Below the pieces are notes generated by a model. It was not told the origin of the DNA. It was given only the letters and a program-made list of their open reading frames with translations, and did no database searches. A stretch of DNA of 64,000 nucleotides from CALEMW01 sp964343835 (GTDB lineage: Bacteria > Krumholzibacteriota > Krumholzibacteriia > LZORAL124-64-63). The stretch lies in contig CAYFKR010000001.1 of the NCBI GenBank assembly GCA_964343835.1, positions 248,001 through 312,000 on the forward strand. Reading direction: 5' to 3'. This document shows, piece by piece, positions 1 through 6,914 of the stretch. The position numbers and the translations under genes are program-made. How positions within the stretch are numbered: position 1 is the stretch's first letter; each line of letters begins with the position of its first letter.

Positions 1-723
1 GCGGAGGCGTACCTGGATCGGTGCCTCGCGTCGCTGGCGTGGTGCGACGAGATCGTCGTGCGCGACCAGGGCAGCACCGACGGCACCCTGGAGATCTGCG
101 CCGCCCACGGCGCCCGCGTGATTCAGGGGGAGTGGCTGGGATTCGGCCCCACCAAGGCCGCGGCCGTGGCCGAGGCCCGAAACCGCTGGGTCCTGAGCAT
201 CGACTCGGACGAGGAGGTCACGCCCGAGCTGCGCGACGCCATCGCGGCCCTGCCGGACGACCCCGCGGAGGCCGCCTTCCGCATCAACCGCATCTCGCGG
301 TTCCTGGGGCGCTGGATCCGCCACTGCGGCTGGTTCCCCGACCGCATCGTGCGCCTGTTCGACCGCGAACGGGCCGGCTTCGACGACGCCCGTGTCCACG
401 AAGCCGTCCGTACCGACGGCCCCGTGGCCGACCTGCCGGGTCTGCTGCACCACTACGCCTACGACGACTTCGGCCAGTTCCTGCGCAAGCAGGACCACTA
501 CACCACCCTCGGCGCCGAGTCTGCCTACGCAGCCGGCCGTCGCAGCTCGTTGATCGGGGCCCTGATCCGGGCCAAGTTCACCTTCCTGCGGGCCTTCGCC
601 CTGCGGGGCGGCTGGATGGACGGGTGGCACGGTGCGGTCCTGTGTTCGGGCATGGCCTTTTCGACCCTGATGAAATACGTGAAGATCTGGCAGGCCGGAC
701 GCCGGCCTGCAGACGGGAGCTGA
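1..723 (+). CDS. Family 2 glycosyltransferase (WaaE-like), 5'-truncated by the window edge
   Basis: The frame is open from base 1, so the true start lies outside the window; 240 codons are visible. The fold is GT-A family 2: a nucleotide-sugar segment reading DEIVVRDQGSTDGTLEI near codons 16-32, then a metal-binding SIDSDEEVTPEL motif near codon 69. Relatives such as WaaE/KdtX add a glucose or heptose to the lipopolysaccharide core at the inner membrane. The family is usually about 250 residues, so only a few N-terminal residues are missing. A methionine at codon 20 gives a shorter possible start, but the upstream residues continue the GT2 fold, so it is not the real one. The stop lies 2 bases before the OmpA gene, suggesting co-transcription. 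Family assignment is solid; the acceptor sugar is not known. Confidence 0.85.
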   Translation, partial: AEAYLDRCLASLAWCDEIVVRDQGSTDGTLEICAAHGARVIQGEWLGFGPTKAAAVAEARNRWVLSIDSDEEVTPELRDAIAALPDDPAEAAFRINRISRFLGRWIRHCGWFPDRIVRLFDRERAGFDDARVHEAVRTDGPVADLPGLLHHYAYDDFGQFLRKQDHYTTLGAESAYAAGRRSSLIGALIRAKFTFLRAFALRGGWMDGWHGAVLCSGMAFSTLMKYVKIWQAGRRPADGS

Positions 724-725
724 CG

Positions 726-1847
726 ATGAAGACGCGCACCTGGATCCTCGTTCCGATCCTGCTGACGGTCCTGGCCGCGGCCCTGCCCGCCCTTGCCGAC
801 GAGGCCGCCGACGCCGTCCGCGCCGAGTTGCTCGGCCCGGTGGAAGACACGATCCGCGAGGCCAAGAACCTGGGCGCCCACAAGCGCTGCCCCCGCAGCT
901 ACGACGCAGCCGTGGCCGCCCTGCAGGCCGCCGATGCCGCCATCGCCGCCGACCCCGACGGCGCCCGCCGCGGCACCGCCGCCGCCCTGGTCGAGGCCGC
1001 CGACGTGCAGTCGCGCCGCGTGCTGTCGCGCATCCGGTTCATCCGCGAACTGCGCGAGGAGAAGCACGGCTGGGAGGAGGCAGTGGTGCGCTACGACCGT
1101 CTGGCGGAGGGTGTGGCTACGGTGATGGACATCGATCTGCCGCTGGTGCTGACCGGTCCGGAGGCCGGACGTGCCCTGGTGGACTCGGTCAGCGCCCGCC
1201 GCGCCGACTTTCGGGCCCGCCTCGATTCGCTGGTGTACGTGAACCGCGATCTGAACGACTGGGTCAGCACCGGACAGGCCGTGCGCGACACCCAGATCGA
1301 GCGCCTGGAGCAGGAGGTCACGACCCTGCGCCACCGCCTCTGGGAGATGGAGCTGCGCGCCGGCATGGCCGAAGCCGACCGCGACGAGGCCCACCACCGC
1401 GCCACCCGTCTGGCCGAGCGCCGGGAACAGGTGCGGGGCCTGGGCGAACTGTTCGCGCCGGAGGAGGGCGAGGTGCTGCTCACCCCGGCCGGCGACGTGC
1501 GGATCCGGCTCGGCGGTCTGCGTTTCGCCTCCGGAAGCGCCTGGCTCAACCCGGAGTACGACCCGCTGCTGGACAAGGTGGCCGAGATCATGCGCACGTT
1601 CCCGGACGCCGCGGCCACGGTCGAGGGCCACACCGACAACACCGGCTCCCGGCAGTCGAACCTGGACCTCTCCGCGGAACGGGCCATGCGCGTGGCCCAG
1701 GCCCTCGTCGCACGGCTCGAGCTGGCCGAGGATGCGGTGACCGTGCTGGGCGTGGGACCGGATCGTCCGGTGGCAGACAACAGCAGCGAGGCCGGTCGCG
1801 TGAAGAACCGGCGCATCGAGGTGCTGCTGGAGGGAGTCGTGAGGTAG
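726..1847 (+). CDS. OmpA-family outer-membrane/peptidoglycan-binding protein
   Basis: A 373-residue secreted protein. Residues 1-24 form a signal peptide ending ALPALA. Residues 25-250 are helix-rich and charged, with a likely coiled coil at about 180-235. Residues 265-373 are an OmpA C-terminal domain with the peptidoglycan-binding signature GHTDNTGSRQSNLDLSAERA and a final NRRIEV, so it should anchor the outer membrane to the cell wall. The N-terminal half is not the OmpA beta-barrel but a helical domain resembling DUF4398-type periplasmic spacers. Start ATG 726 is chosen because it begins the signal peptide and lies just after the previous stop; the same frame stays open far upstream only because of high GC. 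A hairpin with a T-run follows at 1877-1901. Confidence 0.85.
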   Translation: MKTRTWILVPILLTVLAAALPALADEAADAVRAELLGPVEDTIREAKNLGAHKRCPRSYDAAVAALQAADAAIAADPDGARRGTAAALVEAADVQSRRVLSRIRFIRELREEKHGWEEAVVRYDRLAEGVATVMDIDLPLVLTGPEAGRALVDSVSARRADFRARLDSLVYVNRDLNDWVSTGQAVRDTQIERLEQEVTTLRHRLWEMELRAGMAEADRDEAHHRATRLAERREQVRGLGELFAPEEGEVLLTPAGDVRIRLGGLRFASGSAWLNPEYDPLLDKVAEIMRTFPDAAATVEGHTDNTGSRQSNLDLSAERAMRVAQALVARLELAEDAVTVLGVGPDRPVADNSSEAGRVKNRRIEVLLEGVVR

Positions 1848-1872
1848 GAACCGAACGGAGCCCGTGAACGAA

Positions 1873-2457
1873 TTAGCCCCCGGCCCCCGGTCGGGGGTTT
1901 TCCTTGAGGATGTCGGCCACGGCCTTGAACTCGTCGGTGCGGGCCACCTTGAGGACCTCGAACATGATCATCTCGGTGGTCATGACCTGCACGCCGAGGT
2001 CGCGCATGTAGGCGAGGCCCAGGTTGCGGTTGGCGGGCAGCCGCGACGAGACGGCGTCGGCGGCGACGATCACCTGGTAGCCGTCCTCCATCAGGTCGCG
2101 AGCGGTCTGGTAGACGCACACGTGGGTCTCGATGCCGCAGAGCACCACCTGGTCCCGCCGCCCCGCCTTCAGCCTCGAGACGAAGTCCGGCTCGCCCGCG
2201 CACGAGAACGTGATCTTCTCGACGGGATCGAACCCCTCGATCAGCCCCGACAGCGACTCCACCGTCTTGCCCAGCTTCGCCGGATAGTGCTCGGTGACGA
2301 TGGCCGGCATGTCCATGCGGTCGAAGAAGCGCACCAGCCGCGAGCAGTTGGCGACGACGGTCTCCATGTCGTGGATCAGGGGGACGAAGAGCTCCTGGAC
2401 GTCGACCAGGTTCAGGACGCAGCGGGATCGCTTGAGGCGGCGCGGGATCTTGGTCAT
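1873..2457 (-). CDS. Isochorismatase-family cysteine hydrolase
   Basis: A 194-residue protein of the isochorismatase-like hydrolase fold. The catalytic triad residues are visible: Asp in NLVDVQELF (about D19), a central Lys (about residue 82) and the nucleophilic Cys in CGIETHVCVYQTA. The short form without extra domains resembles the YcaC/nicotinamidase-like hydrolases, which cleave amides or enol ethers; the substrate cannot be read from sequence. Start ATG 2457 is preceded by GGAGGAGCAC, a strong ribosome site. An upstream in-frame ATG at 2523 is rejected because it lacks one and adds non-family residues. Cytoplasmic, no signal peptide. It converges on the OmpA gene with a 25-bp gap. Confidence 0.85.
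   Translation of the reverse strand: MTKIPRRLKRSRCVLNLVDVQELFVPLIHDMETVVANCSRLVRFFDRMDMPAIVTEHYPAKLGKTVESLSGLIEGFDPVEKITFSCAGEPDFVSRLKAGRRDQVVLCGIETHVCVYQTARDLMEDGYQVIVAADAVSSRLPANRNLGLAYMRDLGVQVMTTEMIMFEVLKVARTDEFKAVADILKENPRPGAGG
1877..1901 (+). terminator. Rho-independent terminator of the OmpA gene
   Basis: A short G/C hairpin (CCCCC at 1884-1888, loop GGTC, GGGGG at 1893-1897) is followed by TTTT at 1898-1901. It lies inside the last codons of the convergent isochorismatase-family gene, whose Pro/Gly-rich C-terminus (ENPRPGAGG) it encodes. So one stretch serves as terminator on the plus strand and coding sequence on the minus strand. The stem is only 5-6 bp, so efficiency is uncertain. 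Confidence 0.55.
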
Positions 2458-2532
2458 GTGCTCCTCCATGATGCCGGGCAGGGATGTGCGGTCCAATCTA
2501 CCCCATGCCGGAGGCGCGGGCAACCCCGTCGG

Positions 2533-3735
2533 CTACTCCTGGCGTCGCGGCGGCTCGTAGTCGTGACGGCCGGGGTCGACGGTCTCCGCATAGGGGCCGT
2601 CCCAGCTCGTGTCGAAGATGCGGGTGAGCTGCTCGGCCACGGTGTCGCCGCGGATCATCAGGCTCACGTTGCGCGAGTCGGCGAAGTAGCCGGGGCCCCA
2701 GTTGGATGTGCCGACCCAGCCCTCGCGCCCGTCCACCACCATGAACTTGGGGTGCTCCACCCGGGCGAAGGGCACGAACCCGCCGGACCAGGCCGGGATG
2801 TTGGTGAAGCGCACCTCCACGCCCGGCAGGCAGGCCAGGCTCTGCAGCCACGGCAGCTGGGAGCGGCGCTTGGCCCAGTTGGAGGCGATCAGGCGGATCT
2901 TCACGCCCCGGCCGGCGGCGCGGCGCAGGGCGTCGTCCAGGGTCAGGTACTCCTCGCCGTCGCGGCTGGTGGGGTGGTAGGAGAGCACCTGCAGGCGCAG
3001 CTCCTCCCTGGCGCGGTCCACCAGCTCGATCAGCAGCGGCAGGTCGTGGGGCATGCCGGCGGGGAGGGCCGTCGGGGGGCTGGCGGCCATGGTGACCAGG
3101 GCGCGGTCGCCGGCGGCGTCGAGCATGCGGGGACCGGCGGGGCGGGGGGCGGCGTTCGGAGGCGTCTCGTCGCCGGCCAGGGCCCAGTCCAGGAGGAAGA
3201 CGTCGCGCAGGGAGGCGGCCAGGACGTCGTCGCGGAGGCGCACGCCCAGCTCGTGGATGTGCAGCAGGGCGCGCCAGTCCCAGTTCTGGCTGCCGACGAA
3301 GGCGTCGCGGCCGTCCACGATCATGAACTTGGCGTGCTGCACGCCGCCCCAGCAGTTACGGGCGTTGAGCAGCCGGGAGGAGCAGCCGGGGAGCGCGGCG
3401 AAGCGGTCCGGGATGTCGGGGTAGGTCTTGTGGAACCCGGCGTCGGAGAGCAGGCGCACGTCCACGCCGCGGGCGCCGGCCTCGGCCAGGGCGGTCAGCA
3501 CGCGGTCCAGGGGATCGTCGGCGTCGTCGGGGTCGTCGCTGAAGTAGAACGACTCCACGAAGATCTCGTGCTCGGCGCCGCGGATCATCTCCAGCCACAC
3601 GTCGGGGGCGCGGGGGATGTCGGGCTGGCCGAGGACGGTCTCCACGGGCACGCTCTCGACGAGCTGGAAGTCGCCGGCGAGGGCGGCGAAGGGGATCATG
3701 GCGATGGACAGGACGATCAGGGCGGTTCGCATCAT
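2533..3735 (-). CDS. Secreted phospholipase-D-like protein with two HKD motifs
   Basis: A 400-residue protein with a signal peptide (residues 1-20, ending FAALA) and two PLD domains. HKD motif 1 is QHAKFMIVDG (H134, K136, D141) and HKD motif 2 is EHPKFMVVDG (H328, K330, D335), each followed by GS/GTSNW. Two such motifs form one active site in phospholipases, cardiolipin synthases and Nuc-type nucleases. Export points to a periplasmic or extracellular phosphodiesterase, either lipase or nuclease. No membrane anchor is seen apart from the signal peptide, which argues against cardiolipin synthase. Two adjacent ATGs (3735 and 3732) follow GGAGGAGCCCG; the first is taken. It lies 75 bp upstream of the isochorismatase-family gene on the same strand and may share its transcript. 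Confidence 0.85.
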   Translation of the reverse strand: MMRTALIVLSIAMIPFAALAGDFQLVESVPVETVLGQPDIPRAPDVWLEMIRGAEHEIFVESFYFSDDPDDADDPLDRVLTALAEAGARGVDVRLLSDAGFHKTYPDIPDRFAALPGCSSRLLNARNCWGGVQHAKFMIVDGRDAFVGSQNWDWRALLHIHELGVRLRDDVLAASLRDVFLLDWALAGDETPPNAAPRPAGPRMLDAAGDRALVTMAASPPTALPAGMPHDLPLLIELVDRAREELRLQVLSYHPTSRDGEEYLTLDDALRRAAGRGVKIRLIASNWAKRRSQLPWLQSLACLPGVEVRFTNIPAWSGGFVPFARVEHPKFMVVDGREGWVGTSNWGPGYFADSRNVSLMIRGDTVAEQLTRIFDTSWDGPYAETVDPGRHDYEPPRRQE

Positions 3736-3806
3736 CGGGCTCCTCCGTGCTAGGATGCGGGCAAGGTAGCACGAACCGGATCCCCACGCGACCATCGGCG
3801 GCCCCC

Positions 3807-5063
3807 ATGCAGCGAATCGCCCTTATGTGTGTCCTGTTCTCCGCCGTCCTCGCCGGTTGCGACGACGACCCGCCCGTCCCCGACGTCCGCTCCACCTCCG
3901 TGCTGGCGGTCCACGCCGTCACCTCCGACCCCGTGCCCGATCTCGAGGTCCTGCTCTGGGACCTGGACGCCGCAGCCGTGGCCGCGGCGGTCGTGAGCGA
4001 CGATCAGGGCTGGGTCGCGGCGGACGACCTTGCGCCCGGGCGCTACGCGTGGTTGCCGGCACCGGGCCAGGGCTGGGTGCCGTCGCGGTCGCCCGTGGCG
4101 GCGGTGCTGTGGGGGGGCGACATCGACATGCCGGCCTACGTGCCCCACCTGCCGCTGCTGCCGGCGATGGCCGGCGGCGACGTGCGGATGTCCGGAACCG
4201 TGACCGACGCGGACACGGGCGAGCCGCTGAGCGGCGCCGTGGTGGGCTACCCCGGCGTGCCCCTGGCCTGGTTCGGCATGGACGAGACGGCCGCGGACGT
4301 GACCGATTCCACGGGAGCGTTCGCGGTGGAGGGCGTGCTGTTCGCGGTGGCCGATCCCCTGGACGATCCCGTCCAGATCACCCCGCTGGTGTTCCAGGCC
4401 GACGGGTATGCTCCGCGCTCCCTGCGGTTCGAGCTCGACTGGCCCGGACAGACGGAGGTCGCGGGTCTGTCGATCCCGATGACGCCGCTGGGCGAGGCCG
4501 GTGCCGGGAGCGTGTCCGGCAGGCTCGTCCACCGGGGTACGCCGGTACCCGGCGTGGAGATCGCCGCCACCTGGGCCGACGATGCCGACAAGGGCTGGCT
4601 GGCTCATCCCGGTGTGACGACCGTCTCCGACGCCGACGGTCTGTTCGTGCTCGATGGCCTCGCCCCGGGCGACTGGGCCCTGCTCCCGGGCTTTCTGCCC
4701 AACGACGGCTGGGGCATGGGCGGCGTCGGCTCGGGTCTGGTGACGGTCGAGGCCGGACAGCAGGCCGAAGCGGGCGACGTGGAACTGATGCCGGGCATCG
4801 CGGTGGCCCACCCGGCCCCCGGCGCGGTGCGGGTCGACAGCCTTCCGGTCTTCCGCTGGACCGCCGTGGCCGAGGCCGACAGCTACGACGTGTTCGTGAG
4901 CCGCTGGTGGCTCGGACGCACGGCCGCCGACACCATGGCGGTGCCGGCGGAGTTCCCCTTGTCCGCAGGATCGTGGACCTGGGCCGTGCAGGGCGTGGAC
5001 GCGTCGGGCGGGGTCGTGGCCGCCACCGAGACCCGTCTGGTGTTCGTGGTGGGGCCCTTCTAG
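3807..5063 (+). CDS. Lipoprotein with carboxypeptidase-regulatory-like beta-sandwich repeats
   Basis: A 418-residue lipoprotein. The N-terminus has a signal peptide with lipobox LAGC (Cys at about residue 18) followed by DDD; an Asp at +2 would favour inner-membrane retention in E. coli, but that rule may not hold here. Segments such as VRMSGTVTDADTGEPLSGA and GSVSGRLVHRGTPVPGVEI are the start strands of carboxypeptidase-regulatory-like (CarboxypepD_reg) domains, common in surface proteins of FCB bacteria. The C-terminal 80 residues look like a fibronectin-type domain (PVFRWTAVAEADSYDVFV). No catalytic domain is visible, so the role is probably structural or ligand-binding. Start ATG 3807 begins the signal peptide. 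Its TAG stop shares three bases with the stop of the convergent unknown gene. Confidence 0.75.
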   Translation: MQRIALMCVLFSAVLAGCDDDPPVPDVRSTSVLAVHAVTSDPVPDLEVLLWDLDAAAVAAAVVSDDQGWVAADDLAPGRYAWLPAPGQGWVPSRSPVAAVLWGGDIDMPAYVPHLPLLPAMAGGDVRMSGTVTDADTGEPLSGAVVGYPGVPLAWFGMDETAADVTDSTGAFAVEGVLFAVADPLDDPVQITPLVFQADGYAPRSLRFELDWPGQTEVAGLSIPMTPLGEAGAGSVSGRLVHRGTPVPGVEIAATWADDADKGWLAHPGVTTVSDADGLFVLDGLAPGDWALLPGFLPNDGWGMGGVGSGLVTVEAGQQAEAGDVELMPGIAVAHPAPGAVRVDSLPVFRWTAVAEADSYDVFVSRWWLGRTAADTMAVPAEFPLSAGSWTWAVQGVDASGGVVAATETRLVFVVGPF

Positions 5064-5497
5064 CCGGCCAGGCGCTCGGGCGCGGCGTGCCGCGCACCTT
5101 CCAGCACGGCCTCGGCCCGCTCGTGGTGGGCCGCCCGCAGGCGGTAGGCGCGGGTGCGGACCGCCTCGGCGCCGAGGCGCGCAGCAAGGTGGCCGGCGGC
5201 CCTGCGGACCACGTCCATGTCATGGTCTTCCACGATCACCGTCCAGAACCGCTCAGGCTCGCCCCAGTCGCCCTGCTCCTTGTGGTCGAGGGCGTCCAGG
5301 AACGACAGCCGCTCCGCCGTCGGAAAGCGGGAGGCGAAGAGGCGGTACAGCTCGGCGTACTTGCGCAGGCTGGTCGAGTTGGCGGTGAGGCCGCGGGGAG
5401 CATGGAGCAGGGCGAAGCGGAACTGCTCGGCGGTCAGCGTCCGCCAGCGGCTCCCGTTGCCGAAGAGATAACCCGTGAAACCCGAGATGCCGGACAT
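5060..5497 (-). CDS. Unknown 145-residue protein under a SAM-II-like riboswitch
   Basis: I do not recognise the family. The product starts MSGISGFTGYLFGNGSRW, has a helical, charged body (RKYAELYRLFASRFPTAERL; Arg/Glu-rich last 50 residues) and no signal peptide, membrane segment or metal motif. Start ATG 5497 has AGGAG six to seven bases upstream. Upstream residues in the open frame are leader sequence, because they overlap the riboswitch and terminator. Expression should be read from the promoter at 5743-5771 through the switch at 5677-5735 and terminator at 5612-5646, so SAM is predicted to lower it. Known SAM-II switches control methionine or SAM synthesis and uptake, so a link to sulfur/methyl metabolism is inferred. 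The TAG stop overlaps the lipoprotein stop (CTAG at 5060-5063). Confidence 0.7.
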   Translation of the reverse strand: MSGISGFTGYLFGNGSRWRTLTAEQFRFALLHAPRGLTANSTSLRKYAELYRLFASRFPTAERLSFLDALDHKEQGDWGEPERFWTVIVEDHDMDVVRRAAGHLAARLGAEAVRTRAYRLRAAHHERAEAVLEGARHAAPERLAG

Positions 5498-5524
5498 GGT
5501 GGGACTCCTGGTGTTGGAGGTCTG

Positions 5525-5546
5525 AGCCTCCGTCAGGAGGCTTTTT
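5525..5546 (+). terminator. Terminator-like hairpin in the leader of the SAM-controlled gene
   Basis: A perfect 7-bp stem (AGCCTCC 5525-5531, loop GTCA, GGAGGCT 5536-5542) is followed by TTTT on the plus strand, so it would stop rightward transcription arriving from the lipoprotein gene. Read on the minus strand it is a hairpin in the 5' leader of the unknown gene, 28 bases before its start codon, without a U-tract. Either role is possible. Confidence 0.5.
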
Positions 5547-5611
5547 AGCGGTTGGTGACGCGGCCGCAATACGCACAAATCCCGCGGATCCGTGGGGCAC
5601 CCGGATCGACG

Positions 5612-5646
5612 AAAACGCCCCGACCGGTGCGGACCGGTCGGGGCGT
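5612..5646 (-). terminator. Intrinsic terminator, expression platform of the SAM-II-like riboswitch
   Basis: A perfect 14-bp stem, 5646-5633 pairing with 5628-5615, has a 4-base loop and ends in UUUU (5615-5612) on the minus strand. Its 5' arm contains CCCCGACC (5643-5636), exactly complementary to GGTCGGGG (5681-5674) at the 3' edge of the aptamer. The two pairings exclude each other, which is the arrangement of a transcription-terminating riboswitch: aptamer formed by ligand, terminator on; no ligand, antiterminator forms and reading continues to the gene at 5497. Confidence 0.85.
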
Positions 5647-5676
5647 CGCCTTGCTCGTTGAGGGCTCGGAGCCCCC

Positions 5677-5735
5677 CGACCTGTTTAGCACCTTGTTTTA
5701 CGTGGCGGCAAGCCAGTCGACTCAAATCACCACGG
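5677..5735 (-). promoter_or_regulatory. SAM-II-like (SAM-alpha) riboswitch aptamer
   Basis: Read on the minus strand, the RNA has the H-type pseudoknot of SAM-II. P1 is CGUGG (5734-5730) with CCACG (5705-5701). The long loop starts UGAUUUGA and contains CUUGC. P2 is CGACUG (5719-5714) with CAGGUCG (5683-5677, one bulged G). The 3' strand carries the AAACAA and GCUAAA segments. From memory, these match the alpha-proteobacterial metA SAM-II consensus. The aptamer begins about one base after the predicted transcription start. SAM-V shares this core and cannot be excluded. SAM-II switches usually act on translation; here a terminator follows. Confidence 0.8.
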
Positions 5736-5742
5736 TCGTTTC

Positions 5743-5771
5743 ATGATAAGGTGGCCCGGCCCGGCAGTCAA
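5743..5771 (-). promoter_or_regulatory. Sigma-70 promoter driving the riboswitch and unknown gene
   Basis: On the minus strand, TTGACT (-35, 5771-5766), a 17-base spacer and TATCAT (-10, 5748-5743) give a near-consensus promoter. The expected start is near 5736, directly before the aptamer, which supports both calls. Confidence 0.8.
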
Positions 5772-5793
5772 CCGGGTCACATGTCCTTTTCAT

Positions 5794-5821
5794 TTGACGC
5801 AGGGGAAACCCGGCATAGCTT
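5794..5821 (+). promoter_or_regulatory. Possible promoter of the CBM48 gene
   Basis: TTGACG (5794-5799) is followed after 16 bases by TAGCTT (5816-5821). It is back-to-back with the riboswitch promoter; the two -35 boxes are 22 bases apart. The -10 is poor, so this is tentative. Confidence 0.4.
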
Positions 5822-5886
5822 GGGCGCTCAGATGGAGCATCGAGTCGCACCGCTGCTTCTGGACCCCGGCTCCGAGGAGGGAGACC

Positions 5887-6195
5887 ATGAGCCTCAAGAT
5901 CCAGTACCTGAAGAGCCGTCCCGTGGGCAAGGTGACGTTCCGCCTGCCCGGCGAGGCTGCCCCGGCGTCGAAGGCCGTCCACCTGGTGGGCGATTTCAAC
6001 GACTGGAGCGAGACGGCCACCCCCATGCAGCAGCTCAAGGACGGGTCGTACAAGACCGTCGTGGAGCTGGAGAAGGACCATTCGTACCGCTTCCGCTACC
6101 TGATCGACGGCGACCGCTGGGAGAACGATTGGGAAGCCCACGCCTACAAGCCCCACCCGTACGGTGACGGCGACGACAGCGTGGTGGACGTATGA
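5887..6195 (+). CDS. Stand-alone CBM48/AMPK-like glycogen-binding domain protein
   Basis: A 102-residue cytoplasmic protein that is almost entirely one early-set domain of the CBM48 type found in glycogen branching enzymes, isoamylases and AMPK beta subunits. The hallmark strands are visible: KVTFRLPG, AVHLVGDFNDWSETATPM and YRFRYLIDGDRWENDWEA, where the Trp and Lys/Asp residues bind alpha-glucan. No catalytic domain is fused, so it may recruit a partner to glycogen or act as a scaffold; there is no glycogen enzyme within the window to identify that partner. Start ATG 5887 follows GGAGGGAGACC. It appears monocistronic, with a strong hairpin downstream at 6220-6253. Confidence 0.8.
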   Translation: MSLKIQYLKSRPVGKVTFRLPGEAAPASKAVHLVGDFNDWSETATPMQQLKDGSYKTVVELEKDHSYRFRYLIDGDRWENDWEAHAYKPHPYGDGDDSVVDV

Positions 6196-6219
6196 CGCGT
6201 CCGGCAGGTGATCCGGAAG

Positions 6220-6253
6220 ACGTCGGCCTCGGCTACTGAGCCGGGGCCGACGT
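6220..6253 (+). terminator. Terminator of the CBM48 gene
   Basis: A 15-bp stem (6220-6234 with 6239-6253, one G-T pair, loop ACTG) is followed by a short T-run in CGTTTC. It lies 24 bases after the CBM48 stop. Confidence 0.65.
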
Positions 6254-6270
6254 CGTTTCAGGGGTATGGA

Positions 6271-6300
6271 AAGAGCCCCCGCCTCGCGGCGGGGGCTCTT
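6271..6300. terminator. Hairpin between convergent CBM48 and tpx genes
   Basis: A perfect 13-bp stem (AAGAGCCCCCGCC 6271-6283 with GGCGGGGGCTCTT 6288-6300, loop TCGC) lies just past the end of tpx. It has no long T-run on either side but is placed and shaped as a terminator for leftward tpx transcription, possibly for both directions. Confidence 0.6.
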
Positions 6301-6320
6301 CTCGTCCGGTGCCGTCTGGA

Positions 6321-6818
6321 CTAAAGGGCGGCCAGGGCGGTGTCGTAGTCCGGCTCTTCCACCGTCTCGGCGTTGAGCTGGGAGTGCACCACGGTGCCGC
6401 TCTCGTCGATCACCACGACCGAGCGGGCCATCAGCCCGGCCAGCGGCCCGTCGGCGATGCGCACGCCGTAGTCGCGGGAGAACTCGCCGCTGCGGAAGTC
6501 CGACGCCGACACCACGCCCTCGATGCCCTCGGCCGTGCAGAACCGCTTGTGGGCGAAGGGCAGGTCCATGGACGCACACACCACCACGGTGTTCTCCAGC
6601 GCCGCGGCCTCCTGGTTGAAGCGGCGCACGCTGGCCGCGCACACGTCGGTGTCCAGGCTGGGGAAGATGTTCAGCACGATCTTCTTGCCCTTGAGACCGG
6701 CCAGGGTGACGTCGCCCAGATCGCTGCCGACCAGGGCGAAGGCGGGGGCGGGGTTGCCGACGGCGGGCAGGTCGCCCACCGTGTTGAACGGGTTCCCCTT
6801 GAGGGTGAACTGGGCCAT
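6321..6818 (-). CDS. tpx: Thiol peroxidase (atypical 2-Cys peroxiredoxin)
   Basis: A 165-residue Tpx-family peroxiredoxin that reduces peroxides using thioredoxin. The peroxidatic cysteine lies in FPSLDTDVCAASVRRFN (about C60) and the resolving cysteine in LPFAHKRFC (about C94); their spacing is that of Tpx, and both are ordinary TGC codons, not selenocysteine. The N-terminus carries the family's substrate-like FTLKGNPFNTVG segment. Length matches the family. Start ATG 6818 has an AAGGAGCAATCCC-type ribosome site. It is monocistronic, ending at the hairpin 6271-6300. A role in peroxide defence in the cytoplasm is well supported. Confidence 0.93.
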   Translation of the reverse strand: MAQFTLKGNPFNTVGDLPAVGNPAPAFALVGSDLGDVTLAGLKGKKIVLNIFPSLDTDVCAASVRRFNQEAAALENTVVVCASMDLPFAHKRFCTAEGIEGVVSASDFRSGEFSRDYGVRIADGPLAGLMARSVVVIDESGTVVHSQLNAETVEEPDYDTALAAL

Positions 6819-6914
6819 GGGATTGCTCCTTGATTCGGTTGTCGCGTTCGCTCGGAAAAGGGGCGGCGCGACCCGAGGGTCGCGCCGGGCTGTGGATATG
6901 CTAACGCGAACGGG

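Noticed and set aside
6321..6818. Tpx as a second selenoprotein
   Set aside because: Both active-site positions are ordinary Cys codons and the frame has no internal UGA.
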